A stretch of 64,000 bases of DNA from Aureobasidium sp. EXF-3400 (Eukaryota > Ascomycota > Dothideomycetes > Dothideales > Saccotheciaceae). The translations under genes were made by a program, and so were the position numbers. Of the stretch, positions 22,820-34,823 are shown in pieces. Every line of letters begins with the position of its first letter. Within the stretch, counting starts at the first letter, position 1. The notes beneath the pieces were generated by a model. That model saw only the letters and a program-made list of their open reading frames with translations. It was not told where the DNA came from and made no database searches. The stretch covers positions 39,255 through 103,254 of the forward strand of contig SWBL01000176.1 of assembly GCA_024195585.1 (NCBI GenBank), in the 5' to 3' direction.

Positions 22820-23423
22820 AGGATGAGTAGTTCTTTTCACTCCTCATCTTGTCTTTTGCAGTACACCTGCACGGATCAGTGGCCATCACACACTCCTTCT
22901 CAGCCTCCTGGTTGACTCGCTTTTGTTTTCCTTGATTTGCAACCGTTGCGTCAATGTCAAGCAAACGGTGTTTCTTCTGTCTCTCACTCCGCTTGAGTTT
23001 TGAGATGTATTCACAATGTCATCTGCTACCAGACCAGTTTTGAGAGGCTTTTCGATTGGTGAGACCAGCTGCACCTTGAAAAAAGAACACAACAATCAAG
23101 AAAAGAGATACATACCAACCCACCAAAAAACCGTTTTGTCTAGACTCATCTGCTTTCTTGTCGCGTCAGCGTGCGGCGCTTCTATCTATCATGCCGACTG
23201 AGTATGAATAGATGGTCATTTGATTTAGCTGCAATCTCGACCAGCCTTGAATTGCTGGTTCAATTACATGCGCCGCTTAGTACACCTTCCTGCGCCTCGC
23301 CGTGATTCTCTGGGTAAAACATGATACTTTTGCCCCCTATCCCCAATCTCCCATCCTCCTTCCTCATCTCGATCTTATCTTCTTCCTTTTCGTGTGCTCG
23401 AAGAGTCTCCTCGTACTTTGGTC
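22820..23423. other. Convergent intergenic spacer, nothing recognised
   Basis: About 600 bp separate the coiled-coil gene and the Pol-domain gene, both of which end into it. I see no gene and no RNA structure. Confidence 0.5.
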
Positions 23424-24389
23424 TCAACCCTCATCCTCGGGGTCGCTCATGAAGGCCTTGATGATACTGACTGCTTCGTCGCAGTCTTTGTCATCCCAGG
23501 GTTTGAGGCCGTAGCAGCGCATGAAGGATCCAGAGTGGCCGTAATGGACCTCGACATAGTCGAGTTGATCGGCACTGAACTTGTAATCGGCGACATGGGA
23601 AGTAGGATCTTGTTCAAGATCGGCGAGGAAGTCGTTGCTCTCGATAGATCGATCATCATCTTCAGAGTCCTCGAGAGCATCGGCCTCAGCTTCAAAGTCC
23701 GACATCAGAGCTCTGAGAATGCGTCGACCTTCTTCACGATCATCTTCCTTGTAGATGGAGAGCTCGTACGACAAGAGGAATTTGAACTCATCACCATAGT
23801 GCTTCTTCAAGAACTCTTTCTCCTCAGTCGTAAGTGGTGGTTCATGGTCGGATTTGCTTGCTTGCTTAGCCTTGGACTCTGCGACGAAGTTGTTGTACTT
23901 TTTTATCTCCTCTTCCGGCCAAGAAGCATGGAAATAGTACATTCTGTTTCCGTTCGAGTCCAGGCTGCTCTGGTTCTGCGACTGGCCCTTTAACCACACT
24001 CTCCACAACGTCTTGAAGACAACTAGACCAAGGACTTTGTCGGTACCCCTCTTGACGATGGGCTTGACATCAAGACTCAATGGGACGACAAGGTCTGGTT
24101 CCATGCTCATGGCGAAGATGTTGGCGGTGTATCGAGGGGCATAGAGGACGTTGTGCAGAGTGATCTCACGGCTAGGTTTGTTTGATTTGCCCTGGCGGTG
24201 GATTCTTGTGGGAAGTACGACTGTACCAATGCCATGAACTTCGGCAGTTGGCTCTACACCAGGCATGGTTGAAAGCTTCGTACGGAACGGGATGTAGGAT
24301 GTGAACCATGCTCGGTCGTTGGCCACGTGAACATTTGAAGTGTTGGAGAGAACCCAGTCCACGTTGTAAGCGGCACCTTGTGGTGGCAT
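23424..24389 (-). CDS. Domesticated Copia-type Pol beta-barrel domain protein
   Basis: A single exon of 321 residues from the ATG at 24389. The N-terminal half follows the retropepsin-like/Pol beta-barrel pattern of Copia (TNT 1-94-like) polyproteins: DWVLSNTSNVHVANDRAWF, then a central GIGTVVLP, then ITLHNVLYAPRYTANIFAMS. The aspartic-protease D-S/T-G triad is replaced by SNT, so protease activity is not expected. No reverse transcriptase, integrase or LTR is seen nearby. The C-terminal half is charged and acidic, with two weakly similar stretches (HYGDEFKFLLSYEL..., VEVHYGHSGSFMRCYGL...) that are unlike the transposon. I infer a captured host gene rather than a live element. Fungal genomes contain many such stand-alone proteins of unknown role. 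Confidence 0.68.
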   Translation of the reverse strand: MPPQGAAYNVDWVLSNTSNVHVANDRAWFTSYIPFRTKLSTMPGVEPTAEVHGIGTVVLPTRIHRQGKSNKPSREITLHNVLYAPRYTANIFAMSMEPDLVVPLSLDVKPIVKRGTDKVLGLVVFKTLWRVWLKGQSQNQSSLDSNGNRMYYFHASWPEEEIKKYNNFVAESKAKQASKSDHEPPLTTEEKEFLKKHYGDEFKFLLSYELSIYKEDDREEGRRILRALMSDFEAEADALEDSEDDDRSIESNDFLADLEQDPTSHVADYKFSADQLDYVEVHYGHSGSFMRCYGLKPWDDKDCDEAVSIIKAFMSDPEDEG

Positions 24390-25082
24390 GACAATGAAGG
24401 TAAACTGGTGATAATAGAGTTGCTTGGTGGTGATGAGTGGAAGTTGATGAAGAGGTCGAAGAGAGAAGTGCAGATTCTTGAAAGAAGGAGAAGGCGGTTG
24501 ACCCAGCTCTCCCGACTTCCTCTCAAATCTGGAAACTGCAGGTAACAAGGTTCCTGCATCCGACCGCTAGTGCTTGGTCTGCACCCGGCAACTTCCCCCA
24601 AGATGTTTGTTGCACATTCGCTCCTTCCCGATACTTCAAAACACTCGAGCAGACAAACAGCAACTTCACCGCATCACTCCAGCTGCAAAACTGCGTAACA
24701 TTGTACAAAAATGAATACCTCCTTAGAGAGGAGAGTGGTCCAAAAGGGAAATGGTTGTCTAGAAGATGTTGTACTTGTTTTTAGTCTCCAACAATTCTGA
24801 ACTGGATGCTCTGGAGTCTGATGGGAGGAAAGCAGGTTCCATGAGCAATCAGGAATGAGCCACTCAAAGTGAAGGCATGAGGTGGGGATTGAAAGGTCTT
24901 TGGGGATGACAACAAAACAGTGTGTTTGGAGCCTCCGTTTGTCGATACCAAATTCTCGGGAGTCGTTTGTTTCACACCACGACGCAACACCTCCGTTTGC
25001 TTGCTCACCGCACTTCTTCGACGCACCTCTAACGCACTCCTGCGCAATTGACCATCAACCAATTATCTGATAACGATTCATC
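24390..25082. promoter_or_regulatory. Divergent intergenic region with ATCTGATAA next to paralog B start
   Basis: There is no supported gene. The site ATCTGATAA at 25065-25073 lies 10 bp before the ATG of paralog B. It matches the SreA-type motif but may simply be a GATA site. Confidence 0.4.
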
Positions 25083-25967
25083 ATGGCCGAAAACAAAGAA
25101 ATTACCAAGAAAGAGATTGACAACTTCATCGACAATGCTGTCGATCTTTTCAATGATGGGAAGCATGTTGAGTGCGAAGTTGCCGTGCGCGCAGTACTCG
25201 AGAATAGAATTTCGAGATGGCAGAAAATTTATTGCCTCGCCCTTCTTGCAGACTGCATCGAGGATTGGTATGAAGCTGAGGTAAGTTGAATTGCAAAGGT
25301 GATTTTGGTTCCGTACTAGGATCTGCACTCTCAAATTTGCGCTTGACTCTTCATTCTGCACTTGAACTTTCTCCTACGCCTGATTCTTGATCGTGGACTG
25401 ACAACTTCCCAGGAGCAGCGTTACAACGCTGAGACCATGTACGACAATGCACGTTTCTTGTGGCCGCCAGGAAAAGATGCCGCTGTCGACAGACGATTGA
25501 AAGATCTACGAGAAGATCTGGACGATGTACGAGAGAATCAGAGAGCCTGTCGACCAGACGATCTGGACGAGTACGACGACAACGAATGGATGGCCGAGAT
25601 GTACCAGAAGCATTCTCGCGTTATCGAGGCTGAAGGAGATTGGGGTGAGAGACTCCGCTTGCGCAGCGAACGCATTGCAGCAAGGGAGGAAGCAGAATGG
25701 CACGAGATGCAAGAAAGAACTCGAGAAAAGTCGAAGGAAGATGCCATCGTGGCGGCTCGCGATATGTTCGACCACGCTGGCAAGTCTGTTGGCGATAAAC
25801 ATCTGGATGATGTCGCTGCCAGCGATCAGTCCCAGAATCGACTCGATGAAGCAGAGGATGAGAAAAGCAAGGAAAAGGAAGACTACGATCAGGACATGGA
25901 ATGGAAAGCTCTGATGGAGCTTAACGAGAAATGGTATGGCAAAGTGCCTGACAGTCGCACTGACTGA
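25083..25967 (+). CDS. TPR-like acidic protein of unknown function, paralog B
   Basis: Exons 25083-25280 and 25413-25967 (132-nt GTAAGT...TTCCCAG intron) give 250 residues. The N-terminus resembles a single TPR-type helix pair (VECEVAVRAVLENRISRWQ, LLADCIEDWYEAE). The second exon continues EQRYNAETMYDNARFLWPPGKDAAVD, then a long charged helical region rich in Arg/Glu/Asp. It shares intron position and both conserved blocks with the gene at 21246-21950, so the two arose by inverted duplication within about 3 kb. I know of no described function. Confidence 0.68.
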
Positions 25968-27091
25968 AAACAAGATGCTGGACAAGATGGTGCTTTGAGA
26001 GACTGGAGCAGAAGGTATTAGGGGACATAATTCTGGAAGGACTGAGAAGAGTTGTAAGCGACGAGGTGCTACATCTACTTTTGAGGAGTTCGAATGCATC
26101 AGAGCAATGAAGCATTCAAATACTCCGAACCACGAGCGCGGCGTAGCTGTAATCAAATCTCGTCAAACCAAAAGAAAAAGGAATGAGGCTCGACGCAGGC
26201 TTCGAAACGCGCCAGCTGTTTCCAGTCTCCGGAATGAGCATGAGTCTGCTCGCGAACGCAAAATGGGAAAGAACTCGAATGCTGAGTTGCGAGATAAATT
26301 CGATCGGCCGAGGAGAAAAATCTCGCCCGAGACCATCCAAGCGTCAGGGCTAGCTCAACAGGCCCTATATGTCGTTTCCAAAGGATCAAAAGACTCAAGT
26401 AGTCAGTGGTAGTCCAAAGAAGCCCGAATGCGTCTTGTTGCTGCTTCACTGATGCGTACAGAGCTGAGGTTACCTATTCCACTCGGTTTGCGCAAGCTCC
26501 GATCGTCCCAGATGTTTCCAGCTCTTCATCCATATTGTGTCCCAAAGATATTCGAGTCGCAAACTTGCAAGTACCTGGTTAACAAGCTAATCGTTCGCAG
26601 CTACCACCGCCCCGACAAGCCGAGTAGAATGACGGACTTGTCACACGGACAGGCAAGAGATGAGAGTCAGTCAATCGCTGCGTTCGAACCGCGGTTTCAA
26701 ATCAGCGTTCAAGGAGATGGGAGATGGAAGTTCTTGCTGTTTGGACTTGAAGCAGTGGTTGGTTGTGTTGCTGGCAAAGCTTGTCGCATCAAGTTGGGGC
26801 CTCGGAAGGAGCTTTGCCCATAAATGCATGCACAAATCTTGCATTGTCTTCATAACTTATCCAAGGATCAATGCAAACGCACAACGTCTCACTCTTGTGA
26901 CCAAGCATTCGATAAGATGTTTTATAAGATGCGAGATGCAAACAACAGCGAAGATGAAGTTGGATCAATAGTAATTAACAAGTTTATTGGCGTCTAATCT
27001 AAATCTATCTTTACTTGTTACATTGTTTTGTAGCACACTGTGCAGGATAAAATATATTAACAAAGGAAATTGTAGCATCAAAACAAAGCCA
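25968..27091. other. Intergenic, no supported gene
   Basis: About 1.1 kb between paralog B and the 3' end of the glucan synthase gene. A basic open frame at 26107-26412 has no recognisable domain. The GTTCGAAC near 26687 looks like a tRNA T-loop but lacks the rest of a tRNA. Confidence 0.5.
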
Positions 27092-30000
27092 TCAAGGCTT
27101 GAACAACTGTTCGTTGCGGAAGAACATAAGGAAGCCAACAGGCAAGACCATCTGGAACAACAGATTGACCCAGAACTCCCAGGCACCGAGTCCGCTCAGG
27201 CTAATAACCAGATTAGGGAACACTGAGCCAGGTCCAGTGGCATCAGGTGCCGAGGCACGACCGGCGATGGTAGCGAAAGAACCAATCACTTGTGCAGCGA
27301 TCAGAGTGATAGCGACATGATGGCGCGTGAGAGTCTGCAGAAGCATGGTGCCAATGCCAACGCCATTGAGCGCATCCAGAACGCCGAGCCATAGCCAGAG
27401 ACATCTTCCAGCGATTGCGCCACCAACGGCAGTGCCCCATGGTAGGTAACTGCCCATGCCGGATGTGCTCCAGAGCATCTGACACCAGCGCGGGGCACCA
27501 AGGCCAGCACCGAAGATAGGCAAGAACCAGGAATGATGCTCGGAGTAGCGTGAAAGAGTGTAGAGTGCAGCGCACCACACAACGATGAAGAAAAACAAAA
27601 GTAGAAGAACGATAGCCCAGGTTGGGGCTAGGGTACTGTTAAAGAGGTATTGCCAGTTACGACCAACGAGTGGAGAGAGCCAGTAGTTCTGAATGATGAC
27701 GGCGATGAAGAACCAAATAACCAACTTGCGCTTCCACAGACTGGAGTAGAATGATGGTGCTTTGCCTGGCGCATTGTGGTAGTATTCGGGCAGGCCGAAG
27801 AGAAGAATCAAACCAACAACCACGAGCAGGAGAGCGATAGGCAACATGATGGCTAGAAGAGCCTTCGAGTTCATGATCGTGTCAGTGAACCTGGCAGTGT
27901 GGTGCGCACTCATGTTTGTTCCCCAAGCCCACAGTGCAGCCACCCAGAGTTGTTGAATGCCCTGAACGACAGTGGCTCTGAAGATCATGGTTTGAATGGG
28001 TACACCCCCTTCGCTTGCAAAATTCAAGGCGAAGTAAAGAGAGCCAGATGCGGATGCGAATGCGTAAAAGCCACTGGCCACATTCTGAATCCAACCACGG
28101 CTATCAATGGTGCTTCCGTACGGAGAGATACCGACAAAGAAGAAAGACAGACCGTATAAGATGAACGGAGCTGACAGCGCGTATCTGGATGCAAAGCGAC
28201 GGACCATGAACCACCAGAACAGTGAACCAGCCAAGTAGATAGATGCCAAGATATAGAGCTTGTTCGCATTCTCACCCTGAGCTCCAGTGATGATCGTGAT
28301 TTGGTGACTGTTGACAGCGATGATTTGTCCAAAGGCGAGGAGGTAGGCATACAACGGCCAGTCAGGGGCGATGTAGGGAATCTTCGAGATCATCAACTTT
28401 GGGATACCAGTAGGAGCCTTGTAGTTGGCGTTTGTGAAGAATTGTTCTGAACTGTTCTGCGAGGTCGCTCCGACACTGCCCGCGCTGTCGCTCTCTGTCG
28501 AGGAGCGGACTGAGACGGACACATTCTTCATTCCGGTTTTCTTGCCGCTCACATCCGGTGCAGAGATGATGGCTTTACCAAGCTTGGCCTCGTTGAATCT
28601 GCGGTACCAATTCTTTTCTGCCAAGGCCAAGAAGTTCTCAATGCAAAGGTCACCTTCGGAGTTCTTCGCGTTAAGAGACCCAAGCATACCCTCATAGATA
28701 CGGTAGTAGTCGAGTCTGGAATCCGTGAAATCTTGATCAACTTTCTGTAAGTTGTAGTCATTCTTCTCGCCAACAACCTCGTGAACGCTAAGCGTCGAGG
28801 TACGTCTGTAGTGAGCAAGTGTGGGTCTCGTGACCTCACCTGGTAGAGATGTCTCCTCAGAGAACCCGAAGCCAGGAGTGAAGAAGTGCTGTGAGGCAGC
28901 TCCATGCGGATCTCCAGATGTCCCGGGACGAGACCTGGGAGGTGAACGTGGGAGTTCACCCAGACTGTCCCTGGACTCGTCTTCCTCCTCAGGTGCACTG
29001 GGATTGGTATCTTGGAATGGTGTACGGCGTGATGCAGGGAAGAGAGACGACAAGCGGCGACGGAATGGTAGATATTTCTCAAGAGAAGGATGAGCAGGAT
29101 ACAAGAGACTGGACAATCGGCGCCTCATTTGAGGTCCTGATGTTTCCGGATTAGGTGAATGCGATCTTGAGGCCACTGGAGTAGGCGAAGACGGTCTCGA
29201 GGCTGGACCAGAAGGCGAGGATGGTCTTGAGGCTGCCCGAGAAGGAGAAGGTAATTCCAAAGTTGCTCGAGAAGGCGAGGGTTGTCTCGAGGCTGCTGGA
29301 GATGCCACACGAGACGGGTTGCGTGAATTGGGAAGCGAGTTGAATGGAGTGTTCAAGGCAGACGTCGAACCGTCCTGAACCTTGTGGTTGAGCTTAATGG
29401 CCTTCGTCTGCAGAGTCTCAAGATCTTCCACCCACTGTTGAACTGGGAACCTTTGTACCTTACTTCTTGCGCGCAAGAGAGCTCGGGTCTCGTGATCTGA
29501 AGCCATTGCGCCGTTGATGCATTTCTTGAATTGCGTCAAGAGATGCTTTGTTGTTGAAGATTCCACAGAGAACCACCAGCCAGGCATTTGACCCAAGCCG
29601 CCAACACGCGCTCCGATACCAAGTGCTCCCTTACGGCCGAATTCGACTGAAACTAAACCAAAGGGCTCATCGCGGCTGGGAATTAAAGCAAATTCTGCAC
29701 CAGCATGAACAAAGGGAGGGATGTATACGAATTGTGGTTTTGAGTAGACACGACCCGGATACTTTTTCATGAGGTGGTCGAGCTTTAGGGCAGCGAATTT
29801 GCCGTATAGATCGATGACAGGACCAACACAGATCAACTGTGCTTTAGGGTTCTCTTCTAGGACCTTAGGGAAGACATCTGCGATTAGATCGATGCCTTTC
29901 TGCATGCTCCATCTTCCAACAAAGACGAACAGCTCGGCGGTAGGGTCAACGTTCAAGTTGGCCCATTTCTGCGCTTCGACTCGTGTTGGTCCACGAGAAG

Positions 30001-33000
30001 CCTCGTATTCTTGGTCGATAGTGACGTCTGGGTTCGGGAGACACTTGTCGAAGTGTTCGATATCGGCCGGGTCAGGGTTTGGCAACATGCCCACCTTGGG
30101 AAGCCCCCAGAAGATTGGATATCTGGCCATCGAGCGAGTACCATATTTCTTCGAGACTCCCACGGCGCCGAAACCTTTTTGGTGAACACGCAGGTAACTT
30201 GCTCCTGCGTGCAACAGATTAAAAGAATCGCCCCATTGGACGTATCTGATCAAAAATTAGCATGATATCACAAATTTGGATGTTGGTTAGATCACCACGA
30301 CTTTGCCAGACGAGCTCGAGGCGCTAGCGCTAGACGCGGTGTTCTTTTTGACGTACTTGTTTATGATGGATTTGTCGAGGTTGAAAACTTCACTGATCTC
30401 TGTCAACTTCTTGGGCGTACTTATCGACCAAAGTCCTTGAAACTCAGCGTTATGGAGCCTATAGCAGAGTTAGAGAGTTCTCAAAAGTGTGGTCTCAAGC
30501 TCGACTTACGACAAGCAGACAGGAATGACTCTTGGCAGGAGATGCAGCGGGGCAACAGCTCCATGATAGTCGTTGATGTGATAGATGTCAATCTGGGGAT
30601 TGCGTCGCATCACTTCGGCAATACAAGAGTTCCAAGCTGAGTAGTAGATGGCGCTGTCCATATCGTCCATTCTAGCCGGGTAAGGGTTCTTCTTTGTCTG
30701 CTGTCGGAACAATGGCGCATCAAGGAGAACGTATGTGATACGACCAACAACATGGAGTTGACAATCGATTAGATATTGCTTGCCCATGATAGTAATCTCG
30801 ATGGGTTCTACGACTTGATCGATAGGATAGACGACATCTCCAACGCAGGGCACAACCCAGATAAGATTGTGATGAGTAAGATGTTTCGCCATGAGCGACG
30901 ACATGACTCCGAGACCTCCAATTTTGATCGAGATATTCCATTCATCGCTGATGTTGTACTCCATCGTGGCGATGAGAATGGTTCTGGTAGGCTCGGTTAT
31001 GGCTACGACACCTTGGCCAGCTTCGGCGTTTTCTGTGGCGCTTTTTTCCGAGACTCCCTTTTCCGAGAACTTGTTGAAGAAAGGAATAACATCCGCAACG
31101 GTTCTCTTCTTCTGAAATTGATGGAAAGGATAACTGCGCGTTGTAAGGCCAATAGCGTTGTACTTCAGGCGATAGAATGAGTAGTGGTAGATGGCGACCA
31201 CAGCACATGCCAAGATGACCGGGAGAAGAGCCAGCAGAATGAAGAGCGCAATCTGTCTGTGTGTAGAACCAATTGGGGTGAGGGTGTAACGCAGAGAGCC
31301 GTCGTTCACTGCGAGCCTGTATCCGGTATGGGGCCAGTGGGGTCCGGTGAAATTGATCTGGTTGAAAGACAGACTGTCTGGTGGCACCCAATCGAGTACA
31401 TTATCGCCGTCGACGTCTCCATATGCGGCCGACTTATCAGGAACACCATCGGCATTCATGCCCCAAACATTGACAATGACGGCTGTCGGAAACTCGGAAT
31501 AGAGATCGAAGTTCCAAGTACCTTCCGAATCTTGATGCATCTTGTCATTGACACCACTATCGTAGCCATATTGATTCCAGTGTCCTTGGACATGGGCATG
31601 AGGCCAGCGTCGAGGAATATCGGCATCGAGGTCGGAGTGTTGAACGTGGTCCGTTGATCCAATTTGCGGAGACCAATATTGCGTGACGACATGAACTCCC
31701 TCCCAACGTTGAGCTTTGGTGCCAGACCAAGCTTGCTCTTCGATGGGAATTGGCTCACCAGAGTAGGAGTAATCAGTCCAGTTTGACCAGCTCGATCCAT
31801 AGTTGGTGGAGTATCGCCAGAGTGTTGCGCCGGCGGCTTTCGGCGTCAGCTGCAGCTGGCCAGTAGCGCTGTCGCGTTGAATAAGTTCAGTAGTGTAATT
31901 GGCACTGGCAAAGACGATCGGGTTGTCTTTACGACCCACACGGAGCATAAATCGGTCTTTGGTGTTTGTGAAGGCGGTTCCGTCGACGCTCGTTGCGTTG
32001 ATTACTGTGTAGGTGTGCACACCGTGACCAACATTGACCAGGTTTGCAGACCACTGAAATGTTGACAATATCTCTCCAACGAATTGCTGAGAGTCATCTG
32101 CTGTAATATTCTTGCATGACACGCTGGAAGCATCGAAGTATGGCGCAACGCCTGCTTGCGTTGTTGAATTGATGCTTACAGCCTCCAAGATTGAGCTACA
32201 GTTCATCTCTCTGCTGAACAGCAATGTGATCGGAAGCGAGACGGTCTCGTTGAGGTCGACAGTGGTTTCAATTCTGGAATCATGGCGAGGTATAGCACCA
32301 GTGATGACTGGAGCAGGTGCGACGAATTTGTCGATTGGAACAAACGCGCGCCATCCCCATGGTTCGAGCTCGATGCTGGGCAGACAGCCATTGTTCTCTT
32401 CTGATCCCTCAATCCCGAGCTTGGCAGTGGACGAGTTCAGAGTGTATTCTTGATAGGGATAGAACAAGTTCTTTACAGTCGTTCCTTCTGGGAATGGTGC
32501 GACGAGGGAGTGTGAAGCATTGCTGCAATCGTACGAGTACTCGACAGTCTTGTTCTGGTTCGAATAGAGGATCCAGATGCCCTGGTTGCCCATTCCCTCG
32601 CCAGAGAAATCCTGAAGCTCAGGTGTACGACCGCGATATACCGACCAGATACCCAATGGAGTGGGCAGTTGTCCACTATACGGGAGGAAAACGTCGTAGG
32701 TATCGAAGAAGAGTGTCTGCAAGCTAAACCCATCGTTCAAGGTTGGGTAAACTCTGCGCAATTCAAACATGCGCTTGATCAAGTTTCGCAAAGGATGAGC
32801 GGCATTCCTTTGATCAAGACTGACTGTATCGTCTTCGCAAGCTGTAAGGGCGTCTCCGAAGGGCATATCGAAATAACCATTGCCAGCAGCGCCGACCTTG
32901 TAACAGCCATGGATCTGCCAAGCTCTTGTCGAGGCCATAGGCTGTCTACCAAAAATGTAGTCTGCGGCAAGGTTCTCAAGTACCTTGTATTCGACCTCGT

Positions 33001-34823
33001 CGCCCCAGATCAACTCGGGAATACCAGGCATCTCCAAGAAGGTGATGAGGAATGCCAGCACCTGTCTTTGGGTTCCATCAATGAGTGATGGCCATCTGAA
33101 GACATCTAATGATCATAGAGTTAGTCAAATGCTCATTTAGCAAAAAGATTTTTTTTCTTTCCCCCTTTTTCTTTCTTTTTTCTTTTTTTTTTCTTTCTTT
33201 CTTTCTTCTTACCTTGATTCGTAGTTCCGAACATATGCCTTGGGTCGAATTGGCCGGTATTGACGTTTACCATGTCATCTGTGGTCAAGTAATTTTGCCA
33301 GTGTTCAACAAAATCAACTCCTTCAAAGCCGATAGCACCGTCGAGACCCAAAAATCTGGTGAGGGCACCCTATATCAAGATCCTTGTTAGCAGGAGTGAC
33401 CAGAGATCCTGAGGGCTGGAAATTTTGGTAGCCACGAAGCTTATGAACTCACGTAAGTGGGGTAATGGAAGTTTGTGCCATCCAGCGCGTTGTTGCCAAA
33501 CTCGCGAATGTAGCCTTCGGTGTGTCCGGTAGCATTCTGTCCTTCAAACGAAGTGTTGAAGTAGGTGTCAGGAGATTTGCCGCGGCCGAAGAAGACAGAG
33601 GAGAACTTGAGCTCTCCAACGACTTCACCAGTGATGAGGAAGTTTTCCTTTCCATACTGGCGAGCGCAATTGCGCTGATATGTTGCCCACTCAGCTAGAG
33701 CATCGACGGGGGTCTGAAGCGCCTTGTCCACCCTGAAGCCATCGATGTCCAGCATGGCGATTTGCATGCAACTAAAGTGCATAACCTTCTCAAGAACATC
33801 ATGCTTCCAGAGTCTGAGACGATCTTGCACACTGGCGAACTTTGAAAGTTGACTTTGGTATGGTGGAACGTAGCCGCTGAAGCCTGTTAGCGTTTTCCCA
33901 CCAAGTCACATGATGTGGTCAACGTACACTCCCTTCATATCACCGTATTGATCGAAGTCGGATTTGCGGCATTGATTGTCGAATGTTTCCATTACTGAAG
34001 CATTCACCGGGAACCCATCGTCCCCATAAAAGACAGGGTATTGGCAATCTTCAAGAATGTCGTTGTCAACCTCGAAATCGAGATATTGCCGACTGGTCTT
34101 CCAAAGTACATCATATTCAAGCGGATTGAACGGAGTGGTCTCGTTTTCCCAGCCTTCAAAGGCAAGCAGATCTCCCATGGTACCGATTGTGTTCTCCATG
34201 ATTGCGTACATTCCACGGCGGTGCAGCTCTTCGATAAGTTCGCGCCATTCGGTGATCGTTCCATGGTGTGCATCGAGCAATGTGAAGTCGAGAGGTCCGA
34301 ACCCGTCGGAAGCCCACGGCTCATTGATAAAAGGTGAACCTGAAAAGTAGATGGCCTGTAGATGCAGTCAGATGCTGAGGCAAGCCAGCCGCGAAGGAGA
34401 GGACAAAAAGGTAAATTTCAAGAAGAGGAAGGAGCGGAGAACCAACGTGCTTACCTTAATGCCAAGATCCTGGATCCAGTCCAGATTATTCATCAAGCCT
34501 TTGGTATCTCCACCGAATCGGAATTGATTAGTTGTCCAATCGTTCTCAAAGACAGTTTTGTTTGCATCGTTGTTTGTTGGGGTACCATCCACGAAACGAT
34601 CCAGCGTTAGCATGTAGAAGGGCATTCTCCAGTTGGATGGTGAAGGTGTCTTTGGGTGCTCTGCCCACTCACCCCAGTACTCGAGAGGACTGCCTGCGGT
34701 CTCATTCTGGTTGAGGTTCCAATCGACATAATCGGCAGACCAGCTAAGTGCTTGTGTTCGAGTGGTGTGAAGTATCAAAGAAGAACCAAGAAGTGCAACC
34801 AGCTTGGCCATATTGCAGGCCAT
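27092..34823 (-). CDS. ags1: Cell-wall alpha-1,3-glucan synthase (Ags/Mok1 family)
   Basis: Seven exons (34823-34455, 34355-33928, 33876-33453, 33369-33213, 33105-30510, 30458-30357, 30245-27092) join in frame to 2,409 residues, the standard Ags length. Order: signal peptide; extracellular GH13 amylase-like domain with the nucleophile motif DIDGFRVDK (about residue 308); a membrane span (about 1084, ALFILLALLPVILACAVVAIY); a cytosolic GT5 glycogen-synthase-like domain (KIGGLGVMSSLM, about 1190; retaining-GT motif PSRDEPFGLVSVEFG, about 1550); a Ser/Pro-rich linker (about 1664-1724); and a multi-span C-terminal region from about 1994 that is thought to export the polymer. It makes alpha-glucan at the plasma membrane. 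The sixth intron uses GTACGT at 30356, which restores INKYVQWGDSFNLLH. The start could also be the Met at 34811. Confidence 0.93.
29155..29330 (-). repeat. Degenerate Ser/Pro-rich repeats in the glucan synthase linker
   Basis: The coding strand repeats a unit of about 30 to 42 nt that encodes variants of SPSRAASRPSSP five to six times (PSPSRATLEL, PSPSRAASRP, SSPSGPASRP, SSPTPVASRS). It lies between the GT5 domain and the C-terminal membrane domain. The segment is probably disordered and a candidate for phosphorylation or O-glycosylation, depending on topology. Confidence 0.65.
33150..33210. repeat. Polypyrimidine/polypurine tract in glucan synthase intron 4
   Basis: About 60 nt of almost pure C/T on the plus strand, dominated by CTTT units, lies inside the 107-nt intron 33212-33106 just after its donor. 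It is a microsatellite-like tract. Confidence 0.7.

Noticed and set aside
23424..24389. Live Copia retrotransposon
   Set aside because: No reverse transcriptase, integrase, RNase H, LTR or target-site duplication visible; catalytic Asp motif absent.
26107..26412. Basic 101-codon open frame
   Set aside because: No family match, no neighbouring exon, both strands open; judged chance.
26640..26720. tRNA-like T-loop (GTTCGAAC)
   Set aside because: No D-arm, anticodon arm or pairing acceptor stem at the right distances on either strand.
30246..30356. Coding extension NTASSASASSSSGK in the glucan synthase
   Set aside because: It lies in an intron: the GTACGT donor at 30356 and CAG acceptor restore the conserved NKYVQWGDSFNLLH.
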